From NCBI RefSeq assembly GCF_013285155.1, contig NZ_JABTEL010000010.1:1-64000 (forward strand): a stretch of 64,000 nt of DNA, read 5' to 3'. The position numbers and the translations under genes were made by a program. The DNA is from Winogradskyella undariae (GTDB lineage: Bacteria > Bacteroidota > Bacteroidia > Flavobacteriales > Flavobacteriaceae). This document shows, one piece after another, positions 19,442-28,930 of the stretch; position 1 is the first letter of the stretch; each line of letters begins with the position of its first letter. A model generated the notes under the pieces. That model was given only the letters and a program-made list of their open reading frames with translations, had not been told where the DNA came from and searched no databases.

Positions 19442-19545
19442 AAAAAAAGGCAAGCTACCTACATCACACTGCTACAACCATTTACCTTTGCTGCGTTCCC
19501 GCCCTGGAGGATTCAACAGGAGCTAGTTGTGTAGGACTTGCCGGG
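19442..19545 (-). ncRNA. ffs: Signal recognition particle RNA, small bacterial type
   Basis: Read on the minus strand, the 5' end GGCAAGTCCTACAC pairs with the 3' end TGTAGGTAGCTTGCC. The apical part has the SRP hallmark: CCTGTTGAATCCTCCAGG, then a GGGAACGCAGCA segment that gives the GNRA tetraloop and the symmetric internal loop bound by Ffh. The transcript would end in a run of T just after the closing stem (complement of the A-run at 19442-19448). The length of about 100 bases fits the 4.5S class without an Alu domain. The RNA works with Ffh and FtsY in targeting nascent membrane proteins. Ends are approximate to a few bases. Confidence 0.93.
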
Positions 19546-19643
19546 TGCAAAGATATAAACTTTAATTAGTTTTACAATCATTTATTTAAAGATTTTTAAA
19601 CTGAATTTAATTTAATAACTTGCTAAAAATTCTAATAGACCTC

Positions 19644-20672
19644 ATGAAAATTTATAAATATTTCATTCTTACAGCCTTAAGTTTACTTCTTACAAATTGT
19701 GGAGATACAAATGGTTCAAAAAAATCTAGTTTATCTATAAATATAGAGGCTAAATCTTTAATGTTGGGAGACAAATTAACCCTTTCTATCAATAATCCGC
19801 AGCAACAAGAGATCACAAATGTTAGTTATGAGTTAAATGGTAAGGCTATTGAAAAGCAAAGTGTTTTAGATCATATAACTTTAGGTCAAAAAACAATTAC
19901 CGCTAAAGTAACGGTTGGTGATAAAACGGAAACACTTTCTAAAACCATTCAAATTTATAATAACGAAAAACCTTCTTATTATAAGTATGAAGTCATTAAC
20001 ACCTACCCTCACGATATTACATCTTATACTCAAGGATTAGAGTTTTATAATGGTGAATTATACGAAAGCACAGGGCAAAGAACAGAATCTAAACTTAGAA
20101 AAGTGAATTTTGAAACTGGTGAGGTTTTAAAAAATATCAATTTAGATGATGCTTATTTTGGTGAAGGGCTAACAATATTGAATGATAAGATTTATCAATT
20201 AACATGGCAAGCTAAAAGAGGCTTTGTATATGATGTGAATACTTTTGAAAAGCTTACTACTTTTAATTACGGAACAAGTAAAGAAGGTTGGGGAATTTGT
20301 AATGATGGAGAAACACTTTATAAATCTGATGGAACAGAAAAAATATATCTTTTAAACCCTGAAAATTTAAATGAAAAAAGTCATATTGAAGTTTATACTG
20401 AAAAGGGTAAAATTCCTAATTTGAATGAAATGGAATGGATTAACGGTAAAATTTTTGCTAATATTTATCAAAAAAATGGAGTTGCCATTATAAATCCAAA
20501 AACAGGAGGTGTTGAAGGCGTGATAGACTTTACTCCTTTAAGAAAATTAGTAACACAACACCCTCAGTTAGATGTTTTAAATGGAATAGCTTACCACCCA
20601 GAACGTGAAACTATATTTGTAACAGGAAAAAATTGGGATAAGATTTTTGAAGTTAAAATTAAAAAGCAATAA
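19644..20672 (+). CDS. Glutaminyl-peptide cyclotransferase, lipoprotein
   Basis: From ATG 19644 the protein is 342 residues and begins MKIYKYFILTALSLLLTNCG, a good lipoprotein signal with lipobox cysteine 19; the in-frame TTG at 19620 would spoil this signal. An Ig-like or linker domain (about 30-120) is followed by a five-bladed propeller of the plant/bacterial glutamine cyclotransferase family: HDITSYTQGLEF, YESTGQRTESKLRKVN, GEGLTIL, WEGWGIC-type (KEGWGICNDGETLYKSDGT), NEMEWINGKIFANIY and VLNGIAYHP. The enzyme turns N-terminal glutamine of exported proteins into pyroglutamate. It precedes a thioesterase gene by 7 bases. Confidence 0.9.
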   Translation: MKIYKYFILTALSLLLTNCGDTNGSKKSSLSINIEAKSLMLGDKLTLSINNPQQQEITNVSYELNGKAIEKQSVLDHITLGQKTITAKVTVGDKTETLSKTIQIYNNEKPSYYKYEVINTYPHDITSYTQGLEFYNGELYESTGQRTESKLRKVNFETGEVLKNINLDDAYFGEGLTILNDKIYQLTWQAKRGFVYDVNTFEKLTTFNYGTSKEGWGICNDGETLYKSDGTEKIYLLNPENLNEKSHIEVYTEKGKIPNLNEMEWINGKIFANIYQKNGVAIINPKTGGVEGVIDFTPLRKLVTQHPQLDVLNGIAYHPERETIFVTGKNWDKIFEVKIKKQ

Positions 20673-20679
20673 CAACATC

Positions 20680-21069
20680 ATGCAAGTATTTGAAAAAACA
20701 ATTACTGTTTGCGAAGATGATATAGACGATCTTAACCATGTTAATAATGTACGTTATGTGCAATGGGTTCAAGATATCGCAAAAGATCATTGGGCTTCTT
20801 TTGATACTTCAGAAATCACAAAAAAATATGCTTGGTTTTTAGTTAACCATTTTATAGAATATAAAAACCAAGCTTTACTTGGCGACAAGTTAATTTTAAA
20901 AACTTATGTACCTTCTGCAGAAGGTGTCGCTTCTGTAAGACATGTAGACATTATAAATGCTACAACCAAAAAAATAATAGTAAAGTCTAAAGCTAAATGG
21001 TGCTTAATAGATTCTAAAACATCTAGACCTGCTCGTATAACACCCGAAATAGCTGCGCTTTTTAATTAA
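20680..21069 (+). CDS. Acyl-CoA/acyl-ACP thioesterase, hot-dog fold
   Basis: The ATG at 20680 gives 129 residues (MQVFEKTITVCEDDIDDLNH). It is a 4HBT-type hot-dog domain: DIDDLNHVNNVRYVQWVQD carries the catalytic aspartate/asparagine helix start, and KYAWFLVNHFIEYKNQALLGD and SAKWCLIDSKTSRPARI complete the fold. It hydrolyses an acyl thioester; chain length and carrier are unknown. It is cotranscribed with the cyclotransferase gene, with no obvious functional link. Confidence 0.87.
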   Translation: MQVFEKTITVCEDDIDDLNHVNNVRYVQWVQDIAKDHWASFDTSEITKKYAWFLVNHFIEYKNQALLGDKLILKTYVPSAEGVASVRHVDIINATTKKIIVKSKAKWCLIDSKTSRPARITPEIAALFN

Positions 21070-21153
21070 CATTTATTTAGGTTAAAGTTTTTTTAACACC
21101 TTTATACTTTAAATATTAAAACCTTTTCTTTAACGCATCAATCAACCTTGACT

Positions 21154-21924
21154 ATGCGTAAAATTACTATTGCTAGCTTTCTTTTCTTTATTCCCTTTTT
21201 ACATTTCTCTCAAACTTTAAACGGAAAAGTGTACGATACCAAAAGTGTCCTAAAAAACATAAAAGTCTTTAATAAAACTCAGAAGAGAGTCACTTTAACT
21301 AATAATGAAGGTGACTTTACTATTGAAGCGAAAGTAAATGATAGCATCTCTTTTGAATCTTTATTCTATCATAAAAAAACAGTAGTATTAAAAGATTTTC
21401 ATCTTAAAAGTACTTCGGTATTTGAACTTAAAGAAATACTAACGGAGCTTGATGAAGTTGAAGTAAAAGCAGAAGTTGAGCAGCCTATATTTGTTGAAGA
21501 AACCTATAATTTAGAACTTCAAAATATTATACAAAATGATATAAAAAATAATCCACAAAAATATGCACCATTAGGAAACAATCAAGGTGTGGACTTTGTT
21601 TATTTATCTCGAAAGCTTTATGATTTATTAAAATCTAAAAAGCCTAAAAAGGTTGAAGAAGAAGAGAAAACAATAACTTATAAAAACTTCACTAAACTTA
21701 TTGAAACTAGTCCTTTTTTTAACAGTCAATTATTAACCAAAGACCTAAAAATTCCTGAAACACATAAAAATCTTTTTTTAGAGTTTTGTGCAGCAAAACA
21801 ACTCAGTCTAGCATTACTTAAAGACGAAAATAAAATGCAATTGTTAGAAGAGCTAGTAGTAAGTAGCCAGTTATTCTTAATTTTATTAGAAGAATACGGA
21901 GAAGAAACCTTACAGAAAGATTAA
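21154..21924 (+). CDS. Secreted protein with carboxypeptidase-regulatory-like domain
   Basis: The ATG at 21154 yields 256 residues with signal peptide (KITIASFLFFIPFLHFSQ). Residues about 20-95 form a CarboxypepD_reg-like beta sandwich (LNGKVYDTKSVLKNIKVFNK, then TNNEGDFTI, then ILTELDEVEVKAE), the same module that begins TonB-dependent receptors and DUF5686 proteins. The remaining part is helical and polar with no known domain. It is too short to be an outer-membrane barrel, so it is probably periplasmic. Function unknown. Confidence 0.75.
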   Translation: MRKITIASFLFFIPFLHFSQTLNGKVYDTKSVLKNIKVFNKTQKRVTLTNNEGDFTIEAKVNDSISFESLFYHKKTVVLKDFHLKSTSVFELKEILTELDEVEVKAEVEQPIFVEETYNLELQNIIQNDIKNNPQKYAPLGNNQGVDFVYLSRKLYDLLKSKKPKKVEEEEKTITYKNFTKLIETSPFFNSQLLTKDLKIPETHKNLFLEFCAAKQLSLALLKDENKMQLLEELVVSSQLFLILLEEYGEETLQKD

Positions 21925-22028
21925 TTGCTCTTTCTTAGTAATGAAAAGTATAACGTAATTTATCGTTAACTATAATAAATCCTAACTTCAAAAGTTATAT
22001 TTTTAAGGCTTAATTATATTTATCATTT

Positions 22029-23624
22029 ATGAAGCGATTGCTATCCTTTTTACTTTGTTTTGGAATCTTATTATTTTGGAGTTCTTGTCGTAACGATTTT
22101 GAATTTTCACCAAGCATAGGACAATTAGAATTTGCTAAAGACACCATTTATTTAGATACGGTTTTCTCAACCATTGGTTCTAGCACTTATAATCTAAAAG
22201 TGTATAATCGTAGTGATGATGATATTGTAATCCCAACAATACAATTAGAAAACGGTGAAAGTTCTCTTTACCGAATGAATATTGACGGTTCTACAGGAGT
22301 GGAAAATGATGATCAAGTTGGTAAATTCTTCGAAAATGTAGAATTATTAGCCAATGATAGTTTGTTCATTTTTATTGAAACAACAATAGATATTGCCTCT
22401 CCAGATTTAGGAATCTTAGAAAATCAATTTTTATATACCGATAGAATTTTATTTGATTCTGGGAGTAACCAACAAGATATAGACGTTATTACTTTAGTTA
22501 AAGATGCCGTTTTTATATATCCGAGTAGAAATGAGATTGATGATGATATTGAAGACAATTACATTACTGAAACTCTAACTTTTGATGTTGATGGAGATGG
22601 TACACAAGATGAAACTACGCTTCAAGGCCGTTTTCTTACAGATGAAGAACTTACATTTACCAACCAAAAACCTTATGTTATTTATGGTTATGCAGGTGTT
22701 GGTTCAGGTAAAACCTTAACAATGGAAGCTGGTGCACGAGTTCACTTTCATGCAGATTCAGGTATTATAGTAACCGATAATGCTACACTTAATATTAATG
22801 GAGCATTGAGTTCTGATCAAGAAGCTTTAGAAAACCAAGTTATTTTAGAAGGTGACCGTTTAGAACCTTTATACGAAGATGTCCCTGGGCAATGGGGAAC
22901 CATTTGGTTATATAGTGGAAGTGAAAATAACATCATTAATTATGCGACTATAAAAAATGCAACTATTGGAGTTCTATCTGAAGGAGATCCAAATGCAACA
23001 AATGATAAATTAACGATCACAAATTCTCAAATTTACAATACAAGTAGTTTTGGTATTTTAGGTAGAGCAACGTCTATTAAAGCAGAAAATCTTGTTATAA
23101 ATAATTCAGGACAGTCTTCTTTTGCTGGTACCTACGGAGGAAAATATAATTTTACACATTGTACAATTGCGAATTACTGGAATAGTAGTTTTAGAGAGTA
23201 CCCTGCCCTACTCTTAAACGATTATATTGTAGATGAAAATAATATTGTTTTCGTTAATGATTTAACGGAAGCTAACTTTAACAACTGTATTATTTACGGA
23301 AATGATAATCCTGAATTTTTATTAGAAAATGAAGGTGATGTTTTTAATTATAAATTTTCAAATTGCTTATTAAGGTTTGACAACAATAATCTAGAAGGCA
23401 TTGGAAATTATGATTTTGAAGACACTACATTTTATGTCGATAATGTATTTAATGAAAATCCAGATTTTGAAGATGCTTTTGAAAATAAGATGAGAATCGG
23501 TGCTGAATCTGGAGCTATAGGAATTGGTAGTTCTAGTTTCTTAGTAACAAATGATATTCTTGGAGATCCTAGAACAGGTTCTATTGATGCAGGGGCTTAT
23601 AATAATACTTCTTTTGAAGATTAA
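22029..23624 (+). CDS. Lipoprotein with right-handed beta-helix
   Basis: A 531-residue envelope protein. The signal ends at a lipobox cysteine (FLLCFGILLFWSSCRNDFEF). The N-terminal 200 residues are strand-rich (an Ig-like fold with LDTVFSTIGSSTYNLKVYN), and residues about 220-480 show the short, Asn/Gly-rich, regularly spaced strands of a parallel beta-helix (TLNINGAL, NIINYATIKNATIGVL, TITNSQIYNTSSFGILG, NFNNCIIYG). Relatives are common in Flavobacteria as hypothetical lipoproteins. The aspartate-rich DVDGDGTQDE at about residue 190 could bind calcium. It is spaced 3 bases from the next gene. Confidence 0.8.
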   Translation: MKRLLSFLLCFGILLFWSSCRNDFEFSPSIGQLEFAKDTIYLDTVFSTIGSSTYNLKVYNRSDDDIVIPTIQLENGESSLYRMNIDGSTGVENDDQVGKFFENVELLANDSLFIFIETTIDIASPDLGILENQFLYTDRILFDSGSNQQDIDVITLVKDAVFIYPSRNEIDDDIEDNYITETLTFDVDGDGTQDETTLQGRFLTDEELTFTNQKPYVIYGYAGVGSGKTLTMEAGARVHFHADSGIIVTDNATLNINGALSSDQEALENQVILEGDRLEPLYEDVPGQWGTIWLYSGSENNIINYATIKNATIGVLSEGDPNATNDKLTITNSQIYNTSSFGILGRATSIKAENLVINNSGQSSFAGTYGGKYNFTHCTIANYWNSSFREYPALLLNDYIVDENNIVFVNDLTEANFNNCIIYGNDNPEFLLENEGDVFNYKFSNCLLRFDNNNLEGIGNYDFEDTTFYVDNVFNENPDFEDAFENKMRIGAESGAIGIGSSSFLVTNDILGDPRTGSIDAGAYNNTSFED

Positions 23625-23627
23625 GTA

Positions 23628-24566
23628 ATGTTAAATGAGAAAAATATAAAAATCATAAAATGGAGTTCTATAGTTTTAATAATTCTTGGATTCTTAATTA
23701 TACATTTTTTTGTACCTCGACTTATCTCTGAAATGAGAAATCCTGTTGTTAGCTTAATAAAACGGAACAAAAATGTTGGCTTTGATGTATCTTCAACTAA
23801 TGCGTCAAAATTAAACCAAAAAGAATTTTATTTTAATTCGTTTGATAGTCTCAAATTATCAGCACGATTAACCTACTCTAGTTTAGATTCAGCAAAAGCA
23901 ACCATAATTCTATTACATGGCATTCGCTCTAATAAAGATCACTTTAAAGAATTAAGCAAGTTTTTAGCAGAAAAGGGGTTCAATTCGGTAGCATTAGATT
24001 CTAGAGCTCATGGTAAAAGTGAAGGTAGTTTTTGTTCCTTTGGTGTCAATGAGAAAAAAGATGTTAAAACTCTTATTAATTATTTATCCAAACATGAAAA
24101 TCTGAATCATTTTGGAGTTTGGGGACAATCCCTAGGTGGAGCAATTGGTTTGCAAGCCATGGGTTACGACGAAAGAATTAAGTTTGGTATTATTGAAAGT
24201 GCATTTTCAGATTTTAGAACTATAGTTAACGATTATTTTGACCTTCATGCAGGTTTTAGTTATGTTCCATTTTCTAATTATCTAGTTAACAGAACTGGAC
24301 AAATTGCAGAGTTTGATTCCAATGATGCCAAGCCCATTGCATATTGTGAACATGTAAATCAGCCGATCTTAATCGTTCATGGAAATAAAGATGAACGTAT
24401 AAATATAAAATACGGGAGAGCTAATTTTTCAAGAATTCCAAGTGATAAAAAACAGTTTATTGAGGTAGATTCTGCCAATCATTCTAATGTTTGGAAAGTG
24501 GGTGGAGATGCGTATTTTAAACGTGTACTAGCTTTTATGAATGAAAACAAAAGCTCTTCCATCTAA
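23628..24566 (+). CDS. Membrane-anchored alpha/beta hydrolase
   Basis: A 312-residue hydrolase with one N-terminal membrane helix (IIKWSSIVLIILGFLIIHFFV). The fold shows oxyanion loop LLHGIRSNKDHF, nucleophile elbow WGQSLGG, acid in VHGNKDERIN and histidine in DSANHSNVW. This is the BAAT/DUF1749-like or YqkD-type group of peptidase S9/S15-like hydrolases; the substrate is unknown. It follows the beta-helix lipoprotein gene by 3 bases and should be cotranscribed with it. Confidence 0.85.
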   Translation: MLNEKNIKIIKWSSIVLIILGFLIIHFFVPRLISEMRNPVVSLIKRNKNVGFDVSSTNASKLNQKEFYFNSFDSLKLSARLTYSSLDSAKATIILLHGIRSNKDHFKELSKFLAEKGFNSVALDSRAHGKSEGSFCSFGVNEKKDVKTLINYLSKHENLNHFGVWGQSLGGAIGLQAMGYDERIKFGIIESAFSDFRTIVNDYFDLHAGFSYVPFSNYLVNRTGQIAEFDSNDAKPIAYCEHVNQPILIVHGNKDERINIKYGRANFSRIPSDKKQFIEVDSANHSNVWKVGGDAYFKRVLAFMNENKSSSI

Positions 24567-24712
24567 ATATAATTTTATTCAGACTTATATTCCCATTGTT
24601 TTATATAACCTATAACTGAAGCTCTAAAAGCTATTAATTTTTAGATTAAAAAATTAGCTTTGGAATAATTATTGATGAATTTTAATGAGTAAACACTTAA
24701 ATCTTAAAAGTC

Positions 24713-25342
24713 ATGATCTCAAAAAAAATACACTCCTTTTTATTAATATTTCTTTTAATAGTTTACTCCCATAATATAAAAGCTCAAAATTTAGAACTTA
24801 TTAATGCAAGTCTGCAATTATTAAATAGTATAAACAATAGTTCTAATTGTGAATGTTCACAAACTCTAAATATTGACAGACCTCTTTATGATGGTAAAAT
24901 TATCCTAAAAGATTCTACTATTTTGACAGGGAGAATAAGTGTAAATCACCATTTCGATAATAAAATGATTACTGTTCTTAATGAAAACTATGCGTATAAA
25001 CTCATAGATAATGAAATGATAAAAGAAGTTGAAATTATCAATCATGAAAATGAAATAACAGTAGAAACCAAATTTATAAATTTAAATAAGGATGAGAAAC
25101 TATACCGATTAGTTTATCAAAAAAATTCTAAAATCAGTATTTATGACTCTTCTGATAGTCCGCAAAATAATTCCTTAGTTGGGAAAGTTTTTGTTAAAGA
25201 AAATAACATTATAACGGATACCTGGAACTTCTGGACTTCAGGTCCAAAAAAAGATCTTATAAATTATTTGAATGATAGAGAAGGAACAAATTATAAAATA
25301 CGAGATTTTAAGTCTTTAAATGACTTATTTGTTAAACTATAG
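24713..25342 (+). CDS. Secreted protein of unknown function
   Basis: A 209-residue protein with signal peptide (FLLIFLLIVYSHNIKAQ) and a small cysteine pair near the mature N-terminus (NSSNCECSQ). The rest is a strand-rich region with repeated ILKDSTILTGRISVNH-like and KLYRLVYQKNSKISIYDS elements, ending in a helix (KDLINYLNDREG). I do not recognise a family. It stands alone, with about 380 bases after it that hold a terminator for the convergent glucan phosphorylase gene. Confidence 0.65.
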   Translation: MISKKIHSFLLIFLLIVYSHNIKAQNLELINASLQLLNSINNSSNCECSQTLNIDRPLYDGKIILKDSTILTGRISVNHHFDNKMITVLNENYAYKLIDNEMIKEVEIINHENEITVETKFINLNKDEKLYRLVYQKNSKISIYDSSDSPQNNSLVGKVFVKENNIITDTWNFWTSGPKKDLINYLNDREGTNYKIRDFKSLNDLFVKL

Positions 25343-25625
25343 TCACATTTAGTATTATATCTAAAATTTTAAAACCATACTAAAAAGCTTTAAGATGCCA
25401 TAGGTATCGAACGTTTGTAACAAAATTTACCGCTAATAATTACGACTATAGAGGAGTCGAACTCATAAAAGTCGCAAACACTTTTTATAAACGTTGAATC
25501 ACTTTGGGATTATATCAAAGACTTGTTTAAAAATTTCAATTAAACAACTATTCAAATTTCAACGTCTTATTTTTTCTTTGCAAACTTTTAGAAAATTATC
25601 TCGACCCAAATAAAATCTATACTAA
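25343..25625. other. Gap after the secreted protein gene
   Basis: About 280 bases of AT-rich DNA before the terminator at 25626. A 5-bp inverted repeat CGACT/AGTCG (25443-25447, 25455-25459) is the only dyad I noticed, and it is too weak to interpret. No reading frame is convincing. Confidence 0.4.
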
Positions 25626-25655
25626 AAAGCCTTTCAAACTAAATTGAAAGGCTTT
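25626..25655. terminator. Intrinsic terminator after the glucan phosphorylase gene
   Basis: A 12-bp perfect stem AAAGCCTTTCAA / TTGAAAGGCTTT with a 6-base loop. The hairpin is flanked by A and T runs, so it can end transcription from either side. It is almost identical to the hairpin at 27465-27496 on the other side of the phosphorylase gene. Confidence 0.82.
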
Positions 25656-25724
25656 CTATATTAATATATAACAGGTTTTGACTTCGACTATTCTCAGTCA
25701 AATACCTGATAAGTTTAGGTTTAT

Positions 25725-27365
25725 TTAAAACAATTTTTTATAATAATCATCTGCCATTCTAGTCGTTGTAAATTCAGGAATAACGCCATCCATAGCTTTG
25801 AAAACAATATCTTGCCATTTTTTAGGCTTATTATAATAAATTGGAATTACCTTATTTTCTAATATTTCGTACAAATTACCGGCATCAACATTATCTTGAT
25901 CCCAAGCTGGTAAATACTGATCTAATTCTGGTAAGACAAAACTATTTTCTCCATCTATTTCAAATTCAGGAATCCAACCATCATTAGTAGACATGTTTAC
26001 AGAACCATTCATAGCTGCAGTCATTCCACTAGTACCAGAAGCTTCACGAGTAATTCTTGGTGTATTTAACCAAACATCAGATCCACATTTTAATTTTTTA
26101 GATAAGTCTATTTCATAACCTATTAATACAGCTAAATTACTATTGCCTTTTGAGTGATTTACAAGGTGATTAAATGTATCAATTGCATAAAAATCATAAG
26201 GATAAGGCTTACCTGCCCAAATAATTTGAACTGGATATTTTTCGTTAGAAATTAATTTTTCAAAACGTTCTAAATCGTGTAATAATAAGTCTGCTCTTTT
26301 ATAGCCTGCAAAACGTCTTGCCCAAACAAAGGTTAATACATTAGGATCAAATCTTTTTCCTGTTTGTTTATAAACTTCTTCAAATAACTCTTTTTTTAAT
26401 TCTATTTTTCTAGTCTTATATGTTTTATCGTCTTTGGCTAACCATGATTTCTTGATTTCTTCATCTTGCCAAAACTTCTGATTTTGTGCATTTGTTATCG
26501 GTATAATTTCACTAACGCCTTCATACTCTTTCCACATGTCATTTGCCACGATTGCATGTAGTTTAGATACTCCATTTGCTTTTTTTGCCATTCGTAATGC
26601 AGAAATGGTATAATTTAACATACCACCATTAACTGTTTCTTTTTGTAATTCTTCTTCAGAAAGTGATCTACCAAAAAATCCACATCTATTCAAATGTCTC
26701 GCTTCTCGTTCTTCATTACCAGCGCGTTCTGGTGTATGCGTTGTAAAAACCATCTGATTTTTTTTCACCCCCTGATCTCTTAAATAATAAAAAGCAGGTA
26801 AAGCATGCCCTTCATTTAGATGGTATGTATTTGCGCCACCTAAAGCTTCTACCACTTTTGCACCTCCTATACCTAAAATAATACTTTGAGAAACACGAGT
26901 AACTTCATTATTATCATATAAATAATTGGTGATCGTTTTTGATAAATAGTCGTTTTCTTCAACATCAGTAGTTAAAAAGTACATTGGTACGGTTCCAAAA
27001 ACTTCAGGTTTTAAAACATAAGCTCTAACTTTTACATGTGGATTATCATGAAGCTTTACCTCGACTTCAATACCTGTATCTTCAAGAAAATCAAAATGCT
27101 TTTCGTTAAATTCAGTTTTCAAAGTTTGATCATCATTTCTTGCTTGATCGTAGTAGCCATATTTCCAAAGTATCCCAATACCAATCATATTTTGTTTAAG
27201 TTCTAAGCCAGAACGCATATGTGAGCCTGCTAAAAAACCAAGTCCGCCAGAGTAAATATTGAAAGATTGATCGATACCAAATTCCATACTAAAATAAGCG
27301 ACTTTCTTATTGTATTCTATTGCTGGTTTATAAGGATGATACCATTTATCATATTCGTTTTCCAT
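25725..27365 (-). CDS. glgP: Alpha-glucan phosphorylase family protein (short GT35), PLP lysine replaced
   Basis: The 546-residue protein belongs to the short alpha-glucan phosphorylase group (TIGR02094 type): KVAYFSMEFGID, YSGGLGFLAGSH, TYHLNEGHALP, TTHTPERAG, VWARRFAGYKRADLL, QIIWAGKPYP, and EASGTSGM-TAAMNG near the end. In glycogen phosphorylases the lysine of the last motif (GNMK or SGMK/SGEK) holds the pyridoxal phosphate. Here that position is T449, codon ACT at 26019-26021. The protein may work without PLP, use another residue, or not be a phosphorylase. The role would be glycogen or maltodextrin turnover in the cytoplasm. Single gene. Confidence 0.85.
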   Translation of the reverse strand: MENEYDKWYHPYKPAIEYNKKVAYFSMEFGIDQSFNIYSGGLGFLAGSHMRSGLELKQNMIGIGILWKYGYYDQARNDDQTLKTEFNEKHFDFLEDTGIEVEVKLHDNPHVKVRAYVLKPEVFGTVPMYFLTTDVEENDYLSKTITNYLYDNNEVTRVSQSIILGIGGAKVVEALGGANTYHLNEGHALPAFYYLRDQGVKKNQMVFTTHTPERAGNEEREARHLNRCGFFGRSLSEEELQKETVNGGMLNYTISALRMAKKANGVSKLHAIVANDMWKEYEGVSEIIPITNAQNQKFWQDEEIKKSWLAKDDKTYKTRKIELKKELFEEVYKQTGKRFDPNVLTFVWARRFAGYKRADLLLHDLERFEKLISNEKYPVQIIWAGKPYPYDFYAIDTFNHLVNHSKGNSNLAVLIGYEIDLSKKLKCGSDVWLNTPRITREASGTSGMTAAMNGSVNMSTNDGWIPEFEIDGENSFVLPELDQYLPAWDQDNVDAGNLYEILENKVIPIYYNKPKKWQDIVFKAMDGVIPEFTTTRMADDYYKKLF

Positions 27366-27464
27366 TGTATTCTATTTTGTGTCATAAATTTACAAATAAA
27401 GTTGCATTAGCTTATATGATATATGTCAGTATGCTAAATTTCAATATGATGCAGCTAGAAAATA

Positions 27465-27496
27465 AAAAGCCTTTCAAAATAAATTGAAAGGCTTTT
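27465..27496. terminator. Intrinsic terminator after glyA
   Basis: A 13-bp perfect stem AAAAGCCTTTCAA / TTGAAAGGCTTTT with a 6-base loop. It ends the minus-strand glyA transcript before it enters the phosphorylase gene. The stem is the same as that at 25626-25655 plus one pair. Confidence 0.82.
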
Positions 27497-27546
27497 AGTT
27501 TTAAACCAGACTATATTAGTCAAGTTAAAATATATAAAAATGATAT

Positions 27547-28821
27547 TTAAGCATTAAATAATTCGCGTCCGCTCATTAATTCATTTACTTTTTTAGCAAC
27601 ACCCTCTAAAACAGTATCGTTGTCATAGTTAGTAATTACTTCGTCTATTAAATCTACAACGTAAGGCATGTCACTTTCTTTTAATCCTCTAGTAGTAACA
27701 GCAGCAGTACCAATTCTAATACCAGAAGTTACAAAAGGAGATTCTGTATCAAAAGGAACCATATTTTTGTTTACTGTAATATCTGCTTTTACTAAAGCAT
27801 TCTCAGCATCTTTACCTGTAATATTTTTATTTCTAAGATCAATTAGCATCATGTGGTTATCAGTTCCGCCTGAAATTAAATTGTAATCTTTTGCTACAAA
27901 AGCATTAGCCATTGCATTTGCATTATGTTTTACTTGTAACATATAATGCATAAAATCATCCGTTAACGCTTCACCAAAAGCAATTGCTTTAGCAGCGATA
28001 ATATGCTCTAATGGTCCACCTTGATTTCCTGGAAAAACACCAGAATCTAATAAACTAGACATTTTACGAAGTTTACCATTCTTTAAAGTAATTCCGAAAG
28101 GGTTATCAATATTTTCCCCCATCATAATCATTCCACCTCTTGGTCCACGTAATGTTTTATGTGTTGTTGTTGTTACAATATGACAATGCGGCATTGGGTC
28201 ATTTAAAATACCTTTAGCTATTAATCCTGCAGGATGTGAAATATCTGCTAATAAAACAGCACCAACACTATCTGCAACTTCTCTAAATTTCTCAAAATCA
28301 ATATCACGAGAATAAGCAGAAGCACCAGCGATAATTAATTTTGGCTTTTCTTTTTTAGCTTGGTCAGCTAACATATCGTAATCAATATACCCTGTATCTT
28401 TCTTTACCCCATAAAATGTAGGGCGGTATAATTTACCTGAAAAGTTTACAGAAGAACCATGTGTTAAATGTCCACCATGAGACAAATCAAAACCTAAAAT
28501 AGTATCACCAGGGTTTAAACATGCATGATAAACCGCAGTATTTGCTTGACTACCAGAGTGTGGTTGTACGTTAACATAGGCAGCACCAAATAAAGTTTTA
28601 GCACGCTCAATAGCAATATTTTCTACTTCATCAACAACCTCACAGCCACCATAGTAGCGTTTACCAGGATAACCCTCAGCATATTTGTTGGTTAATACAG
28701 AACCTGCAGCTTCCATCACTTGGTTGCTCACAAAGTTCTCTGAAGCTATTAATTCTATACCATCAATCTGGCGTTCTTTTTCAGCTTGAATAAGTTCAAA
28801 TATTTGTTCGTCTCGTTGCAT
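27547..28821 (-). CDS. glyA: Serine hydroxymethyltransferase
   Basis: The 424-residue enzyme interconverts serine and glycine with tetrahydrofolate, the main source of one-carbon units. Family motifs are complete: [26 protein letters not shown], the [15 protein letters not shown] cofactor loop, [10 protein letters not shown], and the PLP lysine K222 in [15 protein letters not shown]. It is a cytoplasmic dimer or tetramer and slightly longer than E. coli GlyA, as usual in Bacteroidota. It is divergent from the fumarylacetoacetase gene, with its -7 element at 28847-28854. Confidence 0.97.
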   Translation of the reverse strand: MQRDEQIFELIQAEKERQIDGIELIASENFVSNQVMEAAGSVLTNKYAEGYPGKRYYGGCEVVDEVENIAIERAKTLFGAAYVNVQPHSGSQANTAVYHACLNPGDTILGFDLSHGGHLTHGSSVNFSGKLYRPTFYGVKKDTGYIDYDMLADQAKKEKPKLIIAGASAYSRDIDFEKFREVADSVGAVLLADISHPAGLIAKGILNDPMPHCHIVTTTTHKTLRGPRGGMIMMGENIDNPFGITLKNGKLRKMSSLLDSGVFPGNQGGPLEHIIAAKAIAFGEALTDDFMHYMLQVKHNANAMANAFVAKDYNLISGGTDNHMMLIDLRNKNITGKDAENALVKADITVNKNMVPFDTESPFVTSGIRIGTAAVTTRGLKESDMPYVVDLIDEVITNYDNDTVLEGVAKKVNELMSGRELFNA

Positions 28822-28846
28822 AAATAAAGTGTTTGTTAAATCGATA

Positions 28847-28854
28847 CAAAAATA
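28847..28854 (-). promoter_or_regulatory. Bacteroidota -7 element for glyA
   Basis: On the minus strand this reads TATTTTTG, a TAnnTTTG match, 25 bases before the glyA start codon. No purine operator or riboswitch is apparent in the short leader. Confidence 0.5.
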
Positions 28855-28930
28855 GTGAATACATTAGTTTAAATATCAAAAATTATGTAGGTTTGAATGA
28901 ATTTAATGAACATTTAATCAACAATAATAT

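Noticed and set aside
21079-21102. Possible terminator GGTTAAA..TTTAACACC after the thioesterase gene
   Set aside because: Pairing needs a bulge and the stem is almost all A-T; too weak to list as a terminator.
25443-25459. Inverted repeat CGACT/AGTCG
   Set aside because: A 5-bp dyad in a long AT-rich gap is expected by chance.
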